Shown in pieces: positions 17,551-25,647 of a stretch of 52,149 nt of DNA. The DNA lies in NCBI GenBank assembly GCA_027451345.1, contig DAIDJO010000016.1, positions 1-52,149 on the forward strand. The letters run 5' to 3'. This stretch comes from Solirubrobacterales bacterium (lineage in GTDB: Bacteria > Actinomycetota > Thermoleophilia > Solirubrobacterales > Solirubrobacteraceae). The notes beneath the pieces were generated by a model, which saw only the letters and a program-made list of their open reading frames with translations, had not been told where the DNA came from and did no database searches. Position 1 is the stretch's first letter; the number at the start of each line of letters is the position of its first letter. A program made the position numbers and the translations under genes.

Positions 17551-18748
17551 GCGCCGCCTCACGCAGGCAGTGATGCACCCACGTCTCCGTCTCCTCGTCG
17601 GAGCTGGGATTGAGCCCGATCATCAGCCCGCGTTCGAAGATCGCATCACAGACGGGGAGTTCGCGCTGGTCGGGGGACAACGCGAGGTTCCGTGCCAGCG
17701 GGTGCCGCAGCGTGTTGCCCACGATGATCGGCCGAGTCTCGACGCCGAGCTCCTCCAGGCGGCTCTGGGCCCGGTCTCGCGCCTCGTTGGTGGCGAACAC
17801 CATCGGGAACGTCATCCAGCTGTGTCCGTCCCCGTAGCTGCCGCCGGGCACGGTGACGACATCCTGATGTTCGGCGAGGGCCGCCACACGGTTGCGTGCG
17901 ATGCGCTGGCGCGCCGCCACGATCTCCTCGAGCCGCTCGAGCTGCACCAGTCCGATGGCGGCGTTCAGATCCGTCGAACGGACGTTGTATCCGGGAATCA
18001 CGAAGCAGAACCGGGGATCGACACGGGAGGTGTCAAGGTCCAGGAACTCCTCCAGGCGAAGGTTGCGCGACCAGCCATGTGCCCGCAGGGCGTAGCAGAG
18101 GTCGGCGAGGTGATCGTCGTCGGTGAGGACCACGCCTCCCTCGATCGTGGTGATGTGGTGCGAGAAGTAGAAGCTGAACGCCGTGGCCAGGCCGATGCTC
18201 CCCACGCGACGACCGGCCGGAGTGACGGCGCCGAGGCTCTCGCAGCCGTCGACGAACAGCAGCAGGCCGGTTTCCCGGCAGTACGCCTCGAGTTCGTCGA
18301 GCGCGCCCGGGTTCCCCAGGACCGGCACGGCGATCACCATGCGGGTTCGTTCGGTCCGGACGGCATCGATGTGCTCGGGCGTCGCGCTCAGCGTCTCGGG
18401 GTCCACGTCGCACAGGACCGGGATCAGCCCATGGTTGACGATCGGCTTGAGCGTCGAGGGCCAGTTGAGGCCCTGAATCACGACCTCGTCGCCGGTGAGA
18501 ATCGGCCCACCGGTGAGATCGGGCCGCAGCTGCGACAGGTACACCGCCGCCTCGATGCCCACCAGGTTGGCGGACGAGCCGGAGTTGACCAGCACGGCGT
18601 GGCGGACGCCATGGAACTCGGCGAGCTTCGCCTCGAACTCAGAGACCCTGGAACCCTGCGTCAGATAGCCACTTCTCAGGACGGCGTTGGCGGCCTCGAT
18701 CTCTGCCTCGCCAACCGAGTTGTACGAGAGTGGTACGCGATAAGTCAC
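17540..18748 (-). CDS. DegT-family PLP enzyme with His for Lys: putative sugar 3-dehydratase (ColD/RfbH-like)
   Basis: 402 residues. DegT/DnrJ/EryC1/StrS features: LTQGSRVSEFEAKLAEFHGV, the NSGSSAN phosphate-binding loop, FVDGCESLG (the Asp that contacts the PLP pyridine N), and PGYNVRSTDLNAAIGLVQLERL. Where aminotransferases have the Schiff-base lysine (SFxxxKxxxxGEGG), this protein reads SFYFSHHITTIEGG, with H197 in the Lys position. That substitution is diagnostic of ColD and RfbH-type 3-dehydratases. The three-cysteine [2Fe-2S] pattern of RfbH is not apparent and the length is close to ColD, so a ColD-like GDP-4-keto-6-deoxymannose 3-dehydratase is favoured. The start is GTG 18748 with AAAGG 8 nt upstream; the longer open frame is not protein-like. 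Confidence 0.75.
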   Translation of the reverse strand: MTYRVPLSYNSVGEAEIEAANAVLRSGYLTQGSRVSEFEAKLAEFHGVRHAVLVNSGSSANLVGIEAAVYLSQLRPDLTGGPILTGDEVVIQGLNWPSTLKPIVNHGLIPVLCDVDPETLSATPEHIDAVRTERTRMVIAVPVLGNPGALDELEAYCRETGLLLFVDGCESLGAVTPAGRRVGSIGLATAFSFYFSHHITTIEGGVVLTDDDHLADLCYALRAHGWSRNLRLEEFLDLDTSRVDPRFCFVIPGYNVRSTDLNAAIGLVQLERLEEIVAARQRIARNRVAALAEHQDVVTVPGGSYGDGHSWMTFPMVFATNEARDRAQSRLEELGVETRPIIVGNTLRHPLARNLALSPDQRELPVCDAIFERGLMIGLNPSSDEETETWVHHCLREAARDR

Positions 18749-18873
18749 AGCATGAACCTTTCTGAACGTGGCTGGCGGCACACAGCGAACCGATGCCGCG
18801 GACCGTGCCCAGAGCCCTGATCGTACCGAGGAGCCCCGCGACGGCCGGATCGCCCGGACCCGCGCGGCGACGG

Positions 18874-20220
18874 TCAGGCGATCCCGTTCACGGCCGGTCG
18901 GGCCTGCAGCTTCCTCGGCAGGAACCAGCGCGCGTAGGCCAGCGACGGCACCAGCAGCAGCGTCGCATGGGTGACCACGCTCGCCCAGACCGGACCCGAC
19001 ACCCCGATCCGATGGGCGAGGACGATCGACAGTGCGAGGTTGGCGGCTCCCATGATCACCGAGGCGATGACCTGAAAGCCGACCACGGACAGGCCGTTCA
19101 GGACCATCGCGACCGGGTTGCCCACGATCTGTTGAAACGTCCAGACACCGAGCGCGATCACCAGTGACCACGGGGGCGTGAAGCCCGGACCGAAGAGCAC
19201 CCCGATCAGGGGCCGCCAGACGACCACGACGACGAGCAGAATCGGCAGGGCGACGACGCACATCCGGCGCGTTGATTTCCAGAGCGCCGTCTTGACCCAG
19301 TCCGCGTCGCCGCTGGCGTTCGCCTCCGCGATCGCCGGCCAGAGCTGCAGGTTGTAGATCGCCGCGAGATCGAACAGCAGCGCGAAGGGCTTCGCGCTGG
19401 TCGCGAACACGGCGGCGTAGCGGGCGCCGAGAACGGAGGAGATCACGAGCGTGTCAGCCTGGTAGGCGAAGGCGACGACCAGGTTGAGCGTGAGGAACAG
19501 CGTTCCGCTGCCCAGGGTTCGTCGTGCGCTGGTGAACTCGACATCACCGGTCCGCGGCAGCAGATGACGGTTCCGCCGAAAGACGGCGATCGTCTGCGTG
19601 CCGTTCACCATCAGCATCGCGACATTCCCGCTGGCCAGCACCGCCCAGAAGGGCACGTGCGAGACGGCGAGCAGCACCGGGGCGACGGCTCCGGCGGAGG
19701 TTGAGCAGAGGACCCAGAGGTTGGCCCGAACCCCCTGCTGGTGCGCCTGCATGATGCGCAGGCCAAGTCCCGCGGGAACGCCCAGAAACGTCGTGGCCAG
19801 GTAGAGATCGAGCGCCAGCTCGATGTCGTGGGCCGGGATGTGTGCGTTGATCAGACTGGGCCAGGGGATGATCCAGGACGAAACCGCCCCGAGCGGGACC
19901 AGGATCAGGGCCAGGATCCACATGATCGACCAGGTGTTCGCGACGATGAGCCGCGCCGCGTCGGTGTCTGACTCGGAGGTGGCCCTGGCCAGGCGGGACA
20001 CGAGCGCGAGCCCCACGCCGAGGTCGGACCAGGTCAGGAACATGGCGACCGTGGTCGCCGCCGCGTAGGCACCGTAGCTGTCCCGACCGAGCGACCGGAC
20101 CAGGACCGGCAACAACAGGAAGGAGAGACCCGCGCTCGTCCCCTTGGCCACGATCCCCGCGAGGCCGGAGCGCTTGATGCCGGACGAGCGTCGATCGCCG
20201 GCACCAGCTGCGTCGTTCAT
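18874..20220 (-). CDS. Wzx-type oligosaccharide flippase (MOP superfamily)
   Basis: 448 residues with about twelve predicted membrane segments. The N-terminal pattern GLAGIVAKGTSAGLSFLLLPVLVRSLG followed by YGAYAAATTVAMFL is the typical first-helix pair of polysaccharide-synthesis flippases, split here for description. It should move lipid-linked repeat units from the inner to the outer membrane face for polymerisation or ligation. ATG 20220 is chosen over GTG 20226; no good ribosome site is visible for either. It lies between gmd (20260) and the DegT gene, all minus strand. A 125-nt gap without recognised features separates it from the DegT start. Confidence 0.8.
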   Translation of the reverse strand: MNDAAGAGDRRSSGIKRSGLAGIVAKGTSAGLSFLLLPVLVRSLGRDSYGAYAAATTVAMFLTWSDLGVGLALVSRLARATSESDTDAARLIVANTWSIMWILALILVPLGAVSSWIIPWPSLINAHIPAHDIELALDLYLATTFLGVPAGLGLRIMQAHQQGVRANLWVLCSTSAGAVAPVLLAVSHVPFWAVLASGNVAMLMVNGTQTIAVFRRNRHLLPRTGDVEFTSARRTLGSGTLFLTLNLVVAFAYQADTLVISSVLGARYAAVFATSAKPFALLFDLAAIYNLQLWPAIAEANASGDADWVKTALWKSTRRMCVVALPILLVVVVVWRPLIGVLFGPGFTPPWSLVIALGVWTFQQIVGNPVAMVLNGLSVVGFQVIASVIMGAANLALSIVLAHRIGVSGPVWASVVTHATLLLVPSLAYARWFLPRKLQARPAVNGIA

Positions 20221-20259
20221 CGGCACGCGGGGGCCACGAGTCTCGCCGTGACCGATGAG

Positions 20260-21294
20260 CTATGCGGTGGACCAGGCCGGCAGGTCGACCTTGTCGACCC
20301 AAGGGGTGCCGGCGTTCTTCAGCATCTCGACGTCCGCGCGGACCATCAGTCTGGCGAGCTCCCGACCGTCGACCGTCGGCACCCAGCCGAGCTCCTCGCG
20401 CACCTTCGTGGGGTCTCCGATCAGCGCGTCGACCTCCGTGGGACGGAGGTAGCGCTCGTCGATGCGAACATGCTTCTCCCAGTCCAGGTTCAGCTCCTCG
20501 AAGGCGATCTGGAGAAAGTCACGTACGGTGATCCCCATCCCGGTGGCCAGGACGTAATCCTCGGGCTCATCGGCTTGGAGCATCCGCCACATGCCCTCGA
20601 CGTACTCCGGGGCGTATCCCCAATCACGCACGGCGTCGAGGTTTCCGAGGTACAGGTACTCCTGCTGACCCGCGGCGATCGCCGCCGCGGCTCGGGTGAT
20701 CTTGCGCGTCACGAACGTCTCACCTCGCCGCGGAGACTCATGGTTGAAGAGAATCCCGTTGACGGCGAACAGGTCATATGCCTCGCGGTAATTCTTGGTG
20801 ATCCAGTAGCTGTAGAGCTTCGCGGCGGCGTAGGGTGACCGTGGGTAGAACGGCGTTGACTCCGACTGCGGCGGCGGAGCCGCACCATAGAGCTCGGAGG
20901 TGGAGGCCTGGTAGTACCGGGTGTGCACGCCGGAGAGGCGTACCGCCTCGAGGAGCCTGATCGCTCCGGTCCCCGTCGTGTCAGCCGTGTGCTCGGGCTC
21001 GTCGAACGACACCCGCACGTGCGACTGCGCGGCGAGGTTGTACACCTCGTCGGGTTGCACCTCGGCCAGCAGTGTCACCAGGCGGGCTCCGTCCGAGAGG
21101 TCGCCATAGTGCAGGAACAGACGGGCGTCGGAGACGTGCGGGTCGACGTAGAGGTGGTCAATCCTGGCGGTGTTGAAGGTCGACGCTCGGCGGATGATCC
21201 CGTGCACCTCGTACCCCTTCGCGAGCAGCAGCTCCGCCAGATATGAGCCGTCCTGACCCGTGATGCCGGTTATGAGTGCCTTTTTCCTCGTCAC
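20260..21294 (-). CDS. gmd: GDP-mannose 4,6-dehydratase
   Basis: 344 residues. It has the GMD-specific N-terminus [20 protein letters not shown], then [50 protein letters not shown] (E134) and SPYAAAK (Y155, K159). [17 protein letters not shown] and [14 protein letters not shown] complete the signature. It converts GDP-D-mannose to GDP-4-keto-6-deoxy-D-mannose in the cytosol, the branch point for GDP-fucose, rhamnose, perosamine and colitose. Start GTG 21294 has GGAGG four bases upstream. It leads the minus-strand operon gmd - wzx - DegT - SDR - GT2 - fcl - GT2 - GT4. GDP-mannose synthesis genes (manB/manC) are not in the window. Confidence 0.95.
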   Translation of the reverse strand: MTRKKALITGITGQDGSYLAELLLAKGYEVHGIIRRASTFNTARIDHLYVDPHVSDARLFLHYGDLSDGARLVTLLAEVQPDEVYNLAAQSHVRVSFDEPEHTADTTGTGAIRLLEAVRLSGVHTRYYQASTSELYGAAPPPQSESTPFYPRSPYAAAKLYSYWITKNYREAYDLFAVNGILFNHESPRRGETFVTRKITRAAAAIAAGQQEYLYLGNLDAVRDWGYAPEYVEGMWRMLQADEPEDYVLATGMGITVRDFLQIAFEELNLDWEKHVRIDERYLRPTEVDALIGDPTKVREELGWVPTVDGRELARLMVRADVEMLKNAGTPWVDKVDLPAWSTA

Positions 21295-21523
21295 GTGTCC
21301 TCCGGTTCGTTTCTCGCACGTCAGGTGCGCATCGGTGAAGCGCGAGGCCAGACGACCACGGCCCCAGCTTAGACCCAATCCGCGGGGCGCCGGACGACCG
21401 GCATGATATTGAGTCGTGGGTCGCTCGCCCGTGGGCGCGGTGGGTCACGGGGGCCGGGAGCCCGCATCGACGGGTGTGCCGGCCCGGCGTGGCGCGGCCC
21501 GCGCGGGCTGCGCCACGGGTTGC

Positions 21524-21529
21524 TACGCT
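21524..21529 (+). promoter_or_regulatory. -10 box TACGCT, leaderless
   Basis: TACGCT with an upstream TG (TGcTACGCT) ends 6 nt before GTG 21536, so the transcript would start at the start codon. The same hexamer and spacing recur at the MoaD-MoaE gene (35001). Confidence 0.5.
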
Positions 21530-21535
21530 CGAGGC

Positions 21536-21859
21536 GTGGAGGCCGCGCCGACAGCGCACCGTGATGAGGCGGGCGACGAACTGGCAACCCTCAGAGCCGA
21601 GCTCGCTCGCACCAGGAGCGAGCTGGCGGACGCGCAACACCGGCTTCTCACCCTTCGTGATCACGCGATCGGCTATGAGGCGGAGCTCGGCCAGCTCAGG
21701 AATCACGCGGGCCCCCAGCTGGAGAGTCGCGAGATGCAGGCGGCCCTCTTCGTCGTCAAGGTGGGCAAGGCCCTGCGGCTGAACGTGGTCCTGCGGTTCG
21801 GGCCGGTCAAGCGCCTCGCTCGGTATCTGCTCGGCGTCTACCGCCCGCGCGTGGGGTGA
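21536..21859 (+). CDS. Small coiled-coil protein coupled to a glycosyltransferase
   Basis: 107 residues from GTG 21536. Residues ~12-55 form a heptad-rich coiled coil (ELATLRAELARTRSELADAQ). A basic, partly hydrophobic C-terminus follows (VVKVGKALRLNVVLRFGPVKRLARYL). No family was recognised. The open frame extends upstream to 21416 in another candidate start, but that extension is Gly/Arg/Ala-rich and the -10 box at 21524 argues for 21536. Its stop overlaps the GTG of the large GT2 gene (21856), suggesting it is a partner or scaffold of that enzyme; this is inference. Confidence 0.6.
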   Translation: MEAAPTAHRDEAGDELATLRAELARTRSELADAQHRLLTLRDHAIGYEAELGQLRNHAGPQLESREMQAALFVVKVGKALRLNVVLRFGPVKRLARYLLGVYRPRVG

Positions 21860-23427
21860 GCGTGGCGCCGCTGTTCAGCGTCATCACCCCGGTCTACAAC
21901 CCGCCGCCACGGTTTCTGCGCGCCGCCATCCGGTCGGTGCAGGCGCAGACCTTCCAGGACTGGGAGCTGATCCTGGTCGACGACCGCTCGCCGGATCCGG
22001 ACATCCTCCCGATCCTCGAGGAGGCGGCCCGCTCCGATGGACGGATCAGAGTCCTCCGGCGGGGGGAGAACGGCGGCATCTCGGCCGCCTCAAACGACGC
22101 GGTGGCCGCGGCGAGCGGGCAGTTCATCGCGCTGCTGGATCACGACGACGTGCTTGCGGCGGACGCGCTGGAGGTGATGGCGGAGGCGATCACGCGCGAG
22201 CCCGAGGTGGACTACCTCTACTCCGACGAGGATCGCCTCACGGAGGGTGGCGTGTACTTCGGCCTGTTCGAGAAGCCCGATTGGTCGCTCGAGCGGCTGC
22301 GGAACCACAATTACGCGACCCACCTGTCGGTCCTGCGCACGGATCTGGTTCGAGCCGTCGGCGGATTCGACAGCCGCTATGACGGCGCCCAGGACCACGA
22401 CCTGATCCTCAAGGTCGTCGAGCGGGCGCGCAGGGTCGTGCACGTGCCGAAGTGTCTGTACAGCTGGAGGATCCTGCCGGGGTCCACCGCGCACGACATC
22501 GCGGAGAAGCCGGAGGCGTGGACGAACGGTGTCAGCGCGGTGCAGGCGCACCTGGACCGGCTCGGCATCGAGGCGGAGGTCACGTACGGTCGCTCGGACG
22601 GCACCTACGCGATCACGCGCTCGATTCCGGCCGACCTGCGGGTGAGCATCGTCATCCCCACCCGCGGCGCGACCGGCATGGTCTGGGGCGAGAACAGATG
22701 CTTCGTGGTCGAGGCCGTGCGCTCGGCGCTCGAGCGGGCCGGCCACGCCTCGGTGCAGGTGGTGGTCGTCTACGACACCGATACCCGGCCGAGCGTCCTG
22801 GCGGAGCTGGCCCAAGTCGTGCCCGAGGGGGACCTGCTGTTCCTGCCCTACGACGAGGAGTTCAACTTCAGCCGCAAATGCAACCTCGGCGTGCTCGCCT
22901 CCGACGGTGATGTCGTGGTCCTGCTCAACGATGACACCCAGGCCCGCTCGGAGGGCTGGCTCGTGCAGCTGGTGGCGCCGCTCCTGGAACGGGACGTGGG
23001 GATGACCGGCGCACGGCTCCTGTTCGAGGACGGCACCCTGCAACACGGCGGCCACGTGCACGCCCACGGGGCCTACACCCACGCCTTCATCGGCGCGAGG
23101 GAGGGCGATCTGGGTCACGCCGCCTGCCTGGTGGTCAACCGCGAGTGCTCCGGTGTGACGTGTGCCTGCGCCGCCATCCGCCGCGAGACGTTCGTCGAGG
23201 TCGGCGGCCTGTGTGAGAAGCTGCCGAGCAACTACAACGACGTTGACCTCGCGCACAAGGTCGCGCGCGCCGGCTACCGGATGCTGTGGATGTCGAACGT
23301 GGTGCTCTACCACTTCGAGTCCAAGTCCCGGGATCCCCGCGTCAGCACCGAGGAGATCGAGTTCGTGCGCGCCCGCTGGGGGCTCCCCTACCAGGCCGGA
23401 GATCCGTTTCTGCCGGTCTGGCACTGA
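21856..23427 (+). CDS. Large GT2 glycosyltransferase with two GT-A domains
   Basis: 523 residues. The first GT-A domain (~1-210) has FSVITPVYNPPPRFLRAAI, LILVDDRSPDP, ALLDHDDVL and YSDEDRL. The second (~260-523) has SIVIPTRGATG, CNLGVLASDGDVVVLLNDDTQ (an NDD metal site) and DVDLAHKVARAGYRMLW. This two-domain arrangement is common among O-antigen and rhamnan glycosyltransferases and could add two sugars in turn or polymerise. It starts at GTG 21856, overlapping the stop of the coiled-coil gene. It converges on the Wzm-like permease gene, with a GC-rich palindrome between them. Confidence 0.85.
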   Translation: MSVAPLFSVITPVYNPPPRFLRAAIRSVQAQTFQDWELILVDDRSPDPDILPILEEAARSDGRIRVLRRGENGGISAASNDAVAAASGQFIALLDHDDVLAADALEVMAEAITREPEVDYLYSDEDRLTEGGVYFGLFEKPDWSLERLRNHNYATHLSVLRTDLVRAVGGFDSRYDGAQDHDLILKVVERARRVVHVPKCLYSWRILPGSTAHDIAEKPEAWTNGVSAVQAHLDRLGIEAEVTYGRSDGTYAITRSIPADLRVSIVIPTRGATGMVWGENRCFVVEAVRSALERAGHASVQVVVVYDTDTRPSVLAELAQVVPEGDLLFLPYDEEFNFSRKCNLGVLASDGDVVVLLNDDTQARSEGWLVQLVAPLLERDVGMTGARLLFEDGTLQHGGHVHAHGAYTHAFIGAREGDLGHAACLVVNRECSGVTCACAAIRRETFVEVGGLCEKLPSNYNDVDLAHKVARAGYRMLWMSNVVLYHFESKSRDPRVSTEEIEFVRARWGLPYQAGDPFLPVWH

Positions 23428-23429
23428 GG

Positions 23430-23454
23430 GGCCGGCACGGGCCCGGCCGGGCCC
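23430..23454. terminator. GC-rich palindrome between convergent genes
   Basis: GGCCGG-N7-CCGGCC (23430-23448) overlaps a perfect 16-nt palindrome at 23439-23454. It lies in the 30-nt gap between converging stops and could terminate in both directions, but no T-tract follows. Confidence 0.35.
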
Positions 23455-23457
23455 AGC

Positions 23458-24333
23458 TCAGAGATTCTCGGCGACGAGCGGTGCGCGCCTAACGAACAGC
23501 CAGAGACCGCAGCCGAACACCAGGACGATCACGGCGAGCGGCGCGAGCAGACGCACGGTGCCGCCCATCGCGGCGCTGGCGGAGAGGTAGCTGGGGTCGA
23601 CGAAGGCATGGGCCGTCTGCGTGGCGAGCGCCGCCACCGGGTTGATCAGCGCGTACTGCTGCAGATGAGCCGGATACCGGCTGAGCGTGTAGACCAGTGG
23701 GGACCCGTAGAAGAGGATCTGCGAGAAGACATCCCAGATCGGCTGAACATCGCGCATGCGCACGTAGAGGACCGAGAGGATCAGGCCGACGCCGAGCGCG
23801 AGCATCGCCCAGAGGGCGACGATCACCGGCATCTCCAACCAGGTCCAGCGCGGCTCGACCCCATTGGCCAGCGCGAAGATGACGACGACCACGAGGTTCA
23901 TCATCAGCGTGAACGACGAGGTCAGGCAGACGGAGAGCGGGATGGCCAGCCGCGGAAAGCGCATCTTCCGCAGGAGACCTTCGCGCGCGACCAGGCAGGC
24001 GATCGACGCGCTCGTCACCTCCAGGAAGAACGTCCACAGGATGATGTTGCACAACATGTACACGCCGTAGTGCGCGCCGGACCTGAGCTTGAAGATCTGC
24101 GTGAACACCACGTACATGACACCGAAGAACATCATCGGGCGCAGCAGCGACCAGAGGTAGCCGAGGAACGAGCCGAGATACCTCAACCGGAACTCCGTGG
24201 TGCCAAGGGTCAGCGCCAGGCTCCACATCCGCCGGAAATCCCCGCCGAGCGCGGAGGGCTCGATGATCGTCTCGGGTGAAAGCTCGGTGCGGTCGTCGGG
24301 TGCGCTCTGCGCGGCGGCGAGTTCGGTCGTCAT
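23458..24333 (-). CDS. wzm: ABC-2 type polysaccharide export permease (Wzm-like)
   Basis: 291 residues with six predicted membrane segments and the ABC-2 permease pattern. The cytosolic N-terminus ends in TEFRLRYLGSFLGYLWSLLRPMM, quoted here as the hallmark region between residues ~45 and 70. LLRKMRFPRLAIPLSV and YGSPLVYTLSRYP follow. The protein should form the membrane channel exporting a lipid-linked O-polysaccharide or teichoic-acid-like glycan. ATG 24333 overlaps the stop of the ATPase gene by four bases. A longer open frame to 24729 is the antisense-like shadow of the ATPase and was discarded. Confidence 0.85.
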   Translation of the reverse strand: MTTELAAAQSAPDDRTELSPETIIEPSALGGDFRRMWSLALTLGTTEFRLRYLGSFLGYLWSLLRPMMFFGVMYVVFTQIFKLRSGAHYGVYMLCNIILWTFFLEVTSASIACLVAREGLLRKMRFPRLAIPLSVCLTSSFTLMMNLVVVVIFALANGVEPRWTWLEMPVIVALWAMLALGVGLILSVLYVRMRDVQPIWDVFSQILFYGSPLVYTLSRYPAHLQQYALINPVAALATQTAHAFVDPSYLSASAAMGGTVRLLAPLAVIVLVFGCGLWLFVRRAPLVAENL

Positions 24334-25601
24334 CGTGCGGTGATCTCGAAGGTGGACGGGAGGTCCACGACGCCCACCGTGGGCCTCGCACCGTACATCA
24401 CGATGCTGACCGCGTCCGGACGGTAATCGAGCACATCCGCGCCGGTGCCGTGACGCGCGATCGACGCGTCGATGACGTAGCGACCGGCCGCCAGCCAGTT
24501 GTCGTAGCGCAGCCGGGAGACCACACGATCTCCCGCGCGGAACGTGCCGGTCTCGCCATGATCGGGCTGAGACGACACGCAGCACACCTTCGTGCCCGCC
24601 AGGTTGCGGAGCGTGGCCGTGAAGATCGGGTCCTGGACGGTTTGGTTGAATTCGACCTCGATGGCGACACAGCCGGTGCGGCCGTGCTCCTGCTGCTCGA
24701 CCCGGACGCCCTCCTCGTCCTCGCACCACACCCCGACGATCGTCGCGTCACTGTGCACCGTCGACAGATCGTCGACCACATCGGCGGCCGCCTCCTCACC
24801 GTCGGCGGCGGTGGCGAAGTTGAGGATGTTGTAGTGCCGAGCGACGGTGGCCGGGTCACCGATCTCCAGCACGTTGCCGTGACTCATCAGCATCGCCCGG
24901 TCACAGAAGCGCTCGACCGACGCCATGTCATGCGTGACGAAGAGCACCGTCCGTCCCTGCCGCTTCAACCGCTCGAGCTCGTCGAAGCACTTCTGCTGGA
25001 AGTTGGCGTCGCCGACGGCGAGCACCTCGTCGATCAGCAGGACGTCCGCCCGAACCAGGATCGAGACCGAGAAGGCGAGCCGCACCAGCATTCCGGACGA
25101 GTAGTTCTTCAGCTTCAGGTCGAGGAAGTCGTGCAGCTCCGCGAAGTCGATGACCTCGTCGAAGCGGGCGATCGCCTCGCGTCGCGAGAGGCCGAGCATG
25201 ATCGCGTTGATGATCACGTTGTCCCGGGCCGTCATCTCCATGTTGAAGCCGACGCCGAGCTCGATGAACGGGGAGAGGCTGCCGCGGAGCATGATCGTGC
25301 CGGCGTCGAGCCGGTAGATGCCGGCCAGGCATTTCAGCAGCGTGCTCTTGCCGCTGCCGTTGCGCCCGACGATCCCGAAGAACTCCCCCTGCTCCACGTC
25401 GACACTCACGTTCTGGACGGCGTGGAGCCACTCGAACGTGCGCGCCGACCGTGGCTGGAGCACCCGTTCCTTCAGGGTGCTGGCGCGGTTGCGAGGCAGC
25501 TTGAAGCTCTTCGATGCGCCGGCGATCGACACGGCGATGGGACGCCCGGTCGGTGCCGCCAGCCCGCCACCGACGCCCGGCGTGATCAGCGTCTCTGGCA
25601 T
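24330..25601 (-). CDS. wzt: ABC exporter ATPase with C-terminal carbohydrate-recognition domain (Wzt-like)
   Basis: 423 residues. The nucleotide-binding domain has Walker A GRNGSGKST (79-87), signature YSSGMLVRLAFS (167-178) and Walker B VLLIDEVLAVGD (187-198), with FVTHDMASVERFC as the switch region. Residues ~280-423 form an extra beta-rich domain (GVWCEDEEGV, VSRLRYDNWLAAGRYVI) placed like the Wzt C-terminal domain that recognises the capped O-polysaccharide. The methyltransferase at 4167 could provide such a cap (inference). It is coupled by ATGA to the permease gene. A candidate promoter lies directly upstream. Confidence 0.85.
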   Translation of the reverse strand: MPETLITPGVGGGLAAPTGRPIAVSIAGASKSFKLPRNRASTLKERVLQPRSARTFEWLHAVQNVSVDVEQGEFFGIVGRNGSGKSTLLKCLAGIYRLDAGTIMLRGSLSPFIELGVGFNMEMTARDNVIINAIMLGLSRREAIARFDEVIDFAELHDFLDLKLKNYSSGMLVRLAFSVSILVRADVLLIDEVLAVGDANFQQKCFDELERLKRQGRTVLFVTHDMASVERFCDRAMLMSHGNVLEIGDPATVARHYNILNFATAADGEEAAADVVDDLSTVHSDATIVGVWCEDEEGVRVEQQEHGRTGCVAIEVEFNQTVQDPIFTATLRNLAGTKVCCVSSQPDHGETGTFRAGDRVVSRLRYDNWLAAGRYVIDASIARHGTGADVLDYRPDAVSIVMYGARPTVGVVDLPSTFEITAR

Positions 25602-25610
25602 CGGAAAACG

Positions 25611-25642
25611 ACGATAGCAGTAGGTGTTTCAGCGATTTTCAA
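25611..25642 (-). promoter_or_regulatory. Promoter of the wzt-wzm unit
   Basis: On the minus strand, TTGAAA (25642-25637) is followed after 17 nt by TGCTAT (25619-25614). The alternative TATCGT (25616-25611) with an upstream TG lies 9 nt before ATG 25601. Either choice gives a very short or absent leader. Confidence 0.5.
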
Positions 25643-25647
25643 GCGGC

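Noticed and set aside
17387..18820. 477-codon plus-strand open frame
   Set aside because: It is antisense to the DegT gene, whose PLP motifs are intact; the plus-strand product has no recognisable feature.
18749..19261. N-terminal extension of the DegT frame to 19261
   Set aside because: The added sequence is Arg/Gly/Pro-rich shadow of the flippase gene; GTG 18748 has a good ribosome site and the family-typical N-terminus.
22090..23424. 444-codon minus-strand frame opposite the dual GT-A gene
   Set aside because: No motifs, His/Val/Arg-rich composition, and the plus-strand gene is clearly real.
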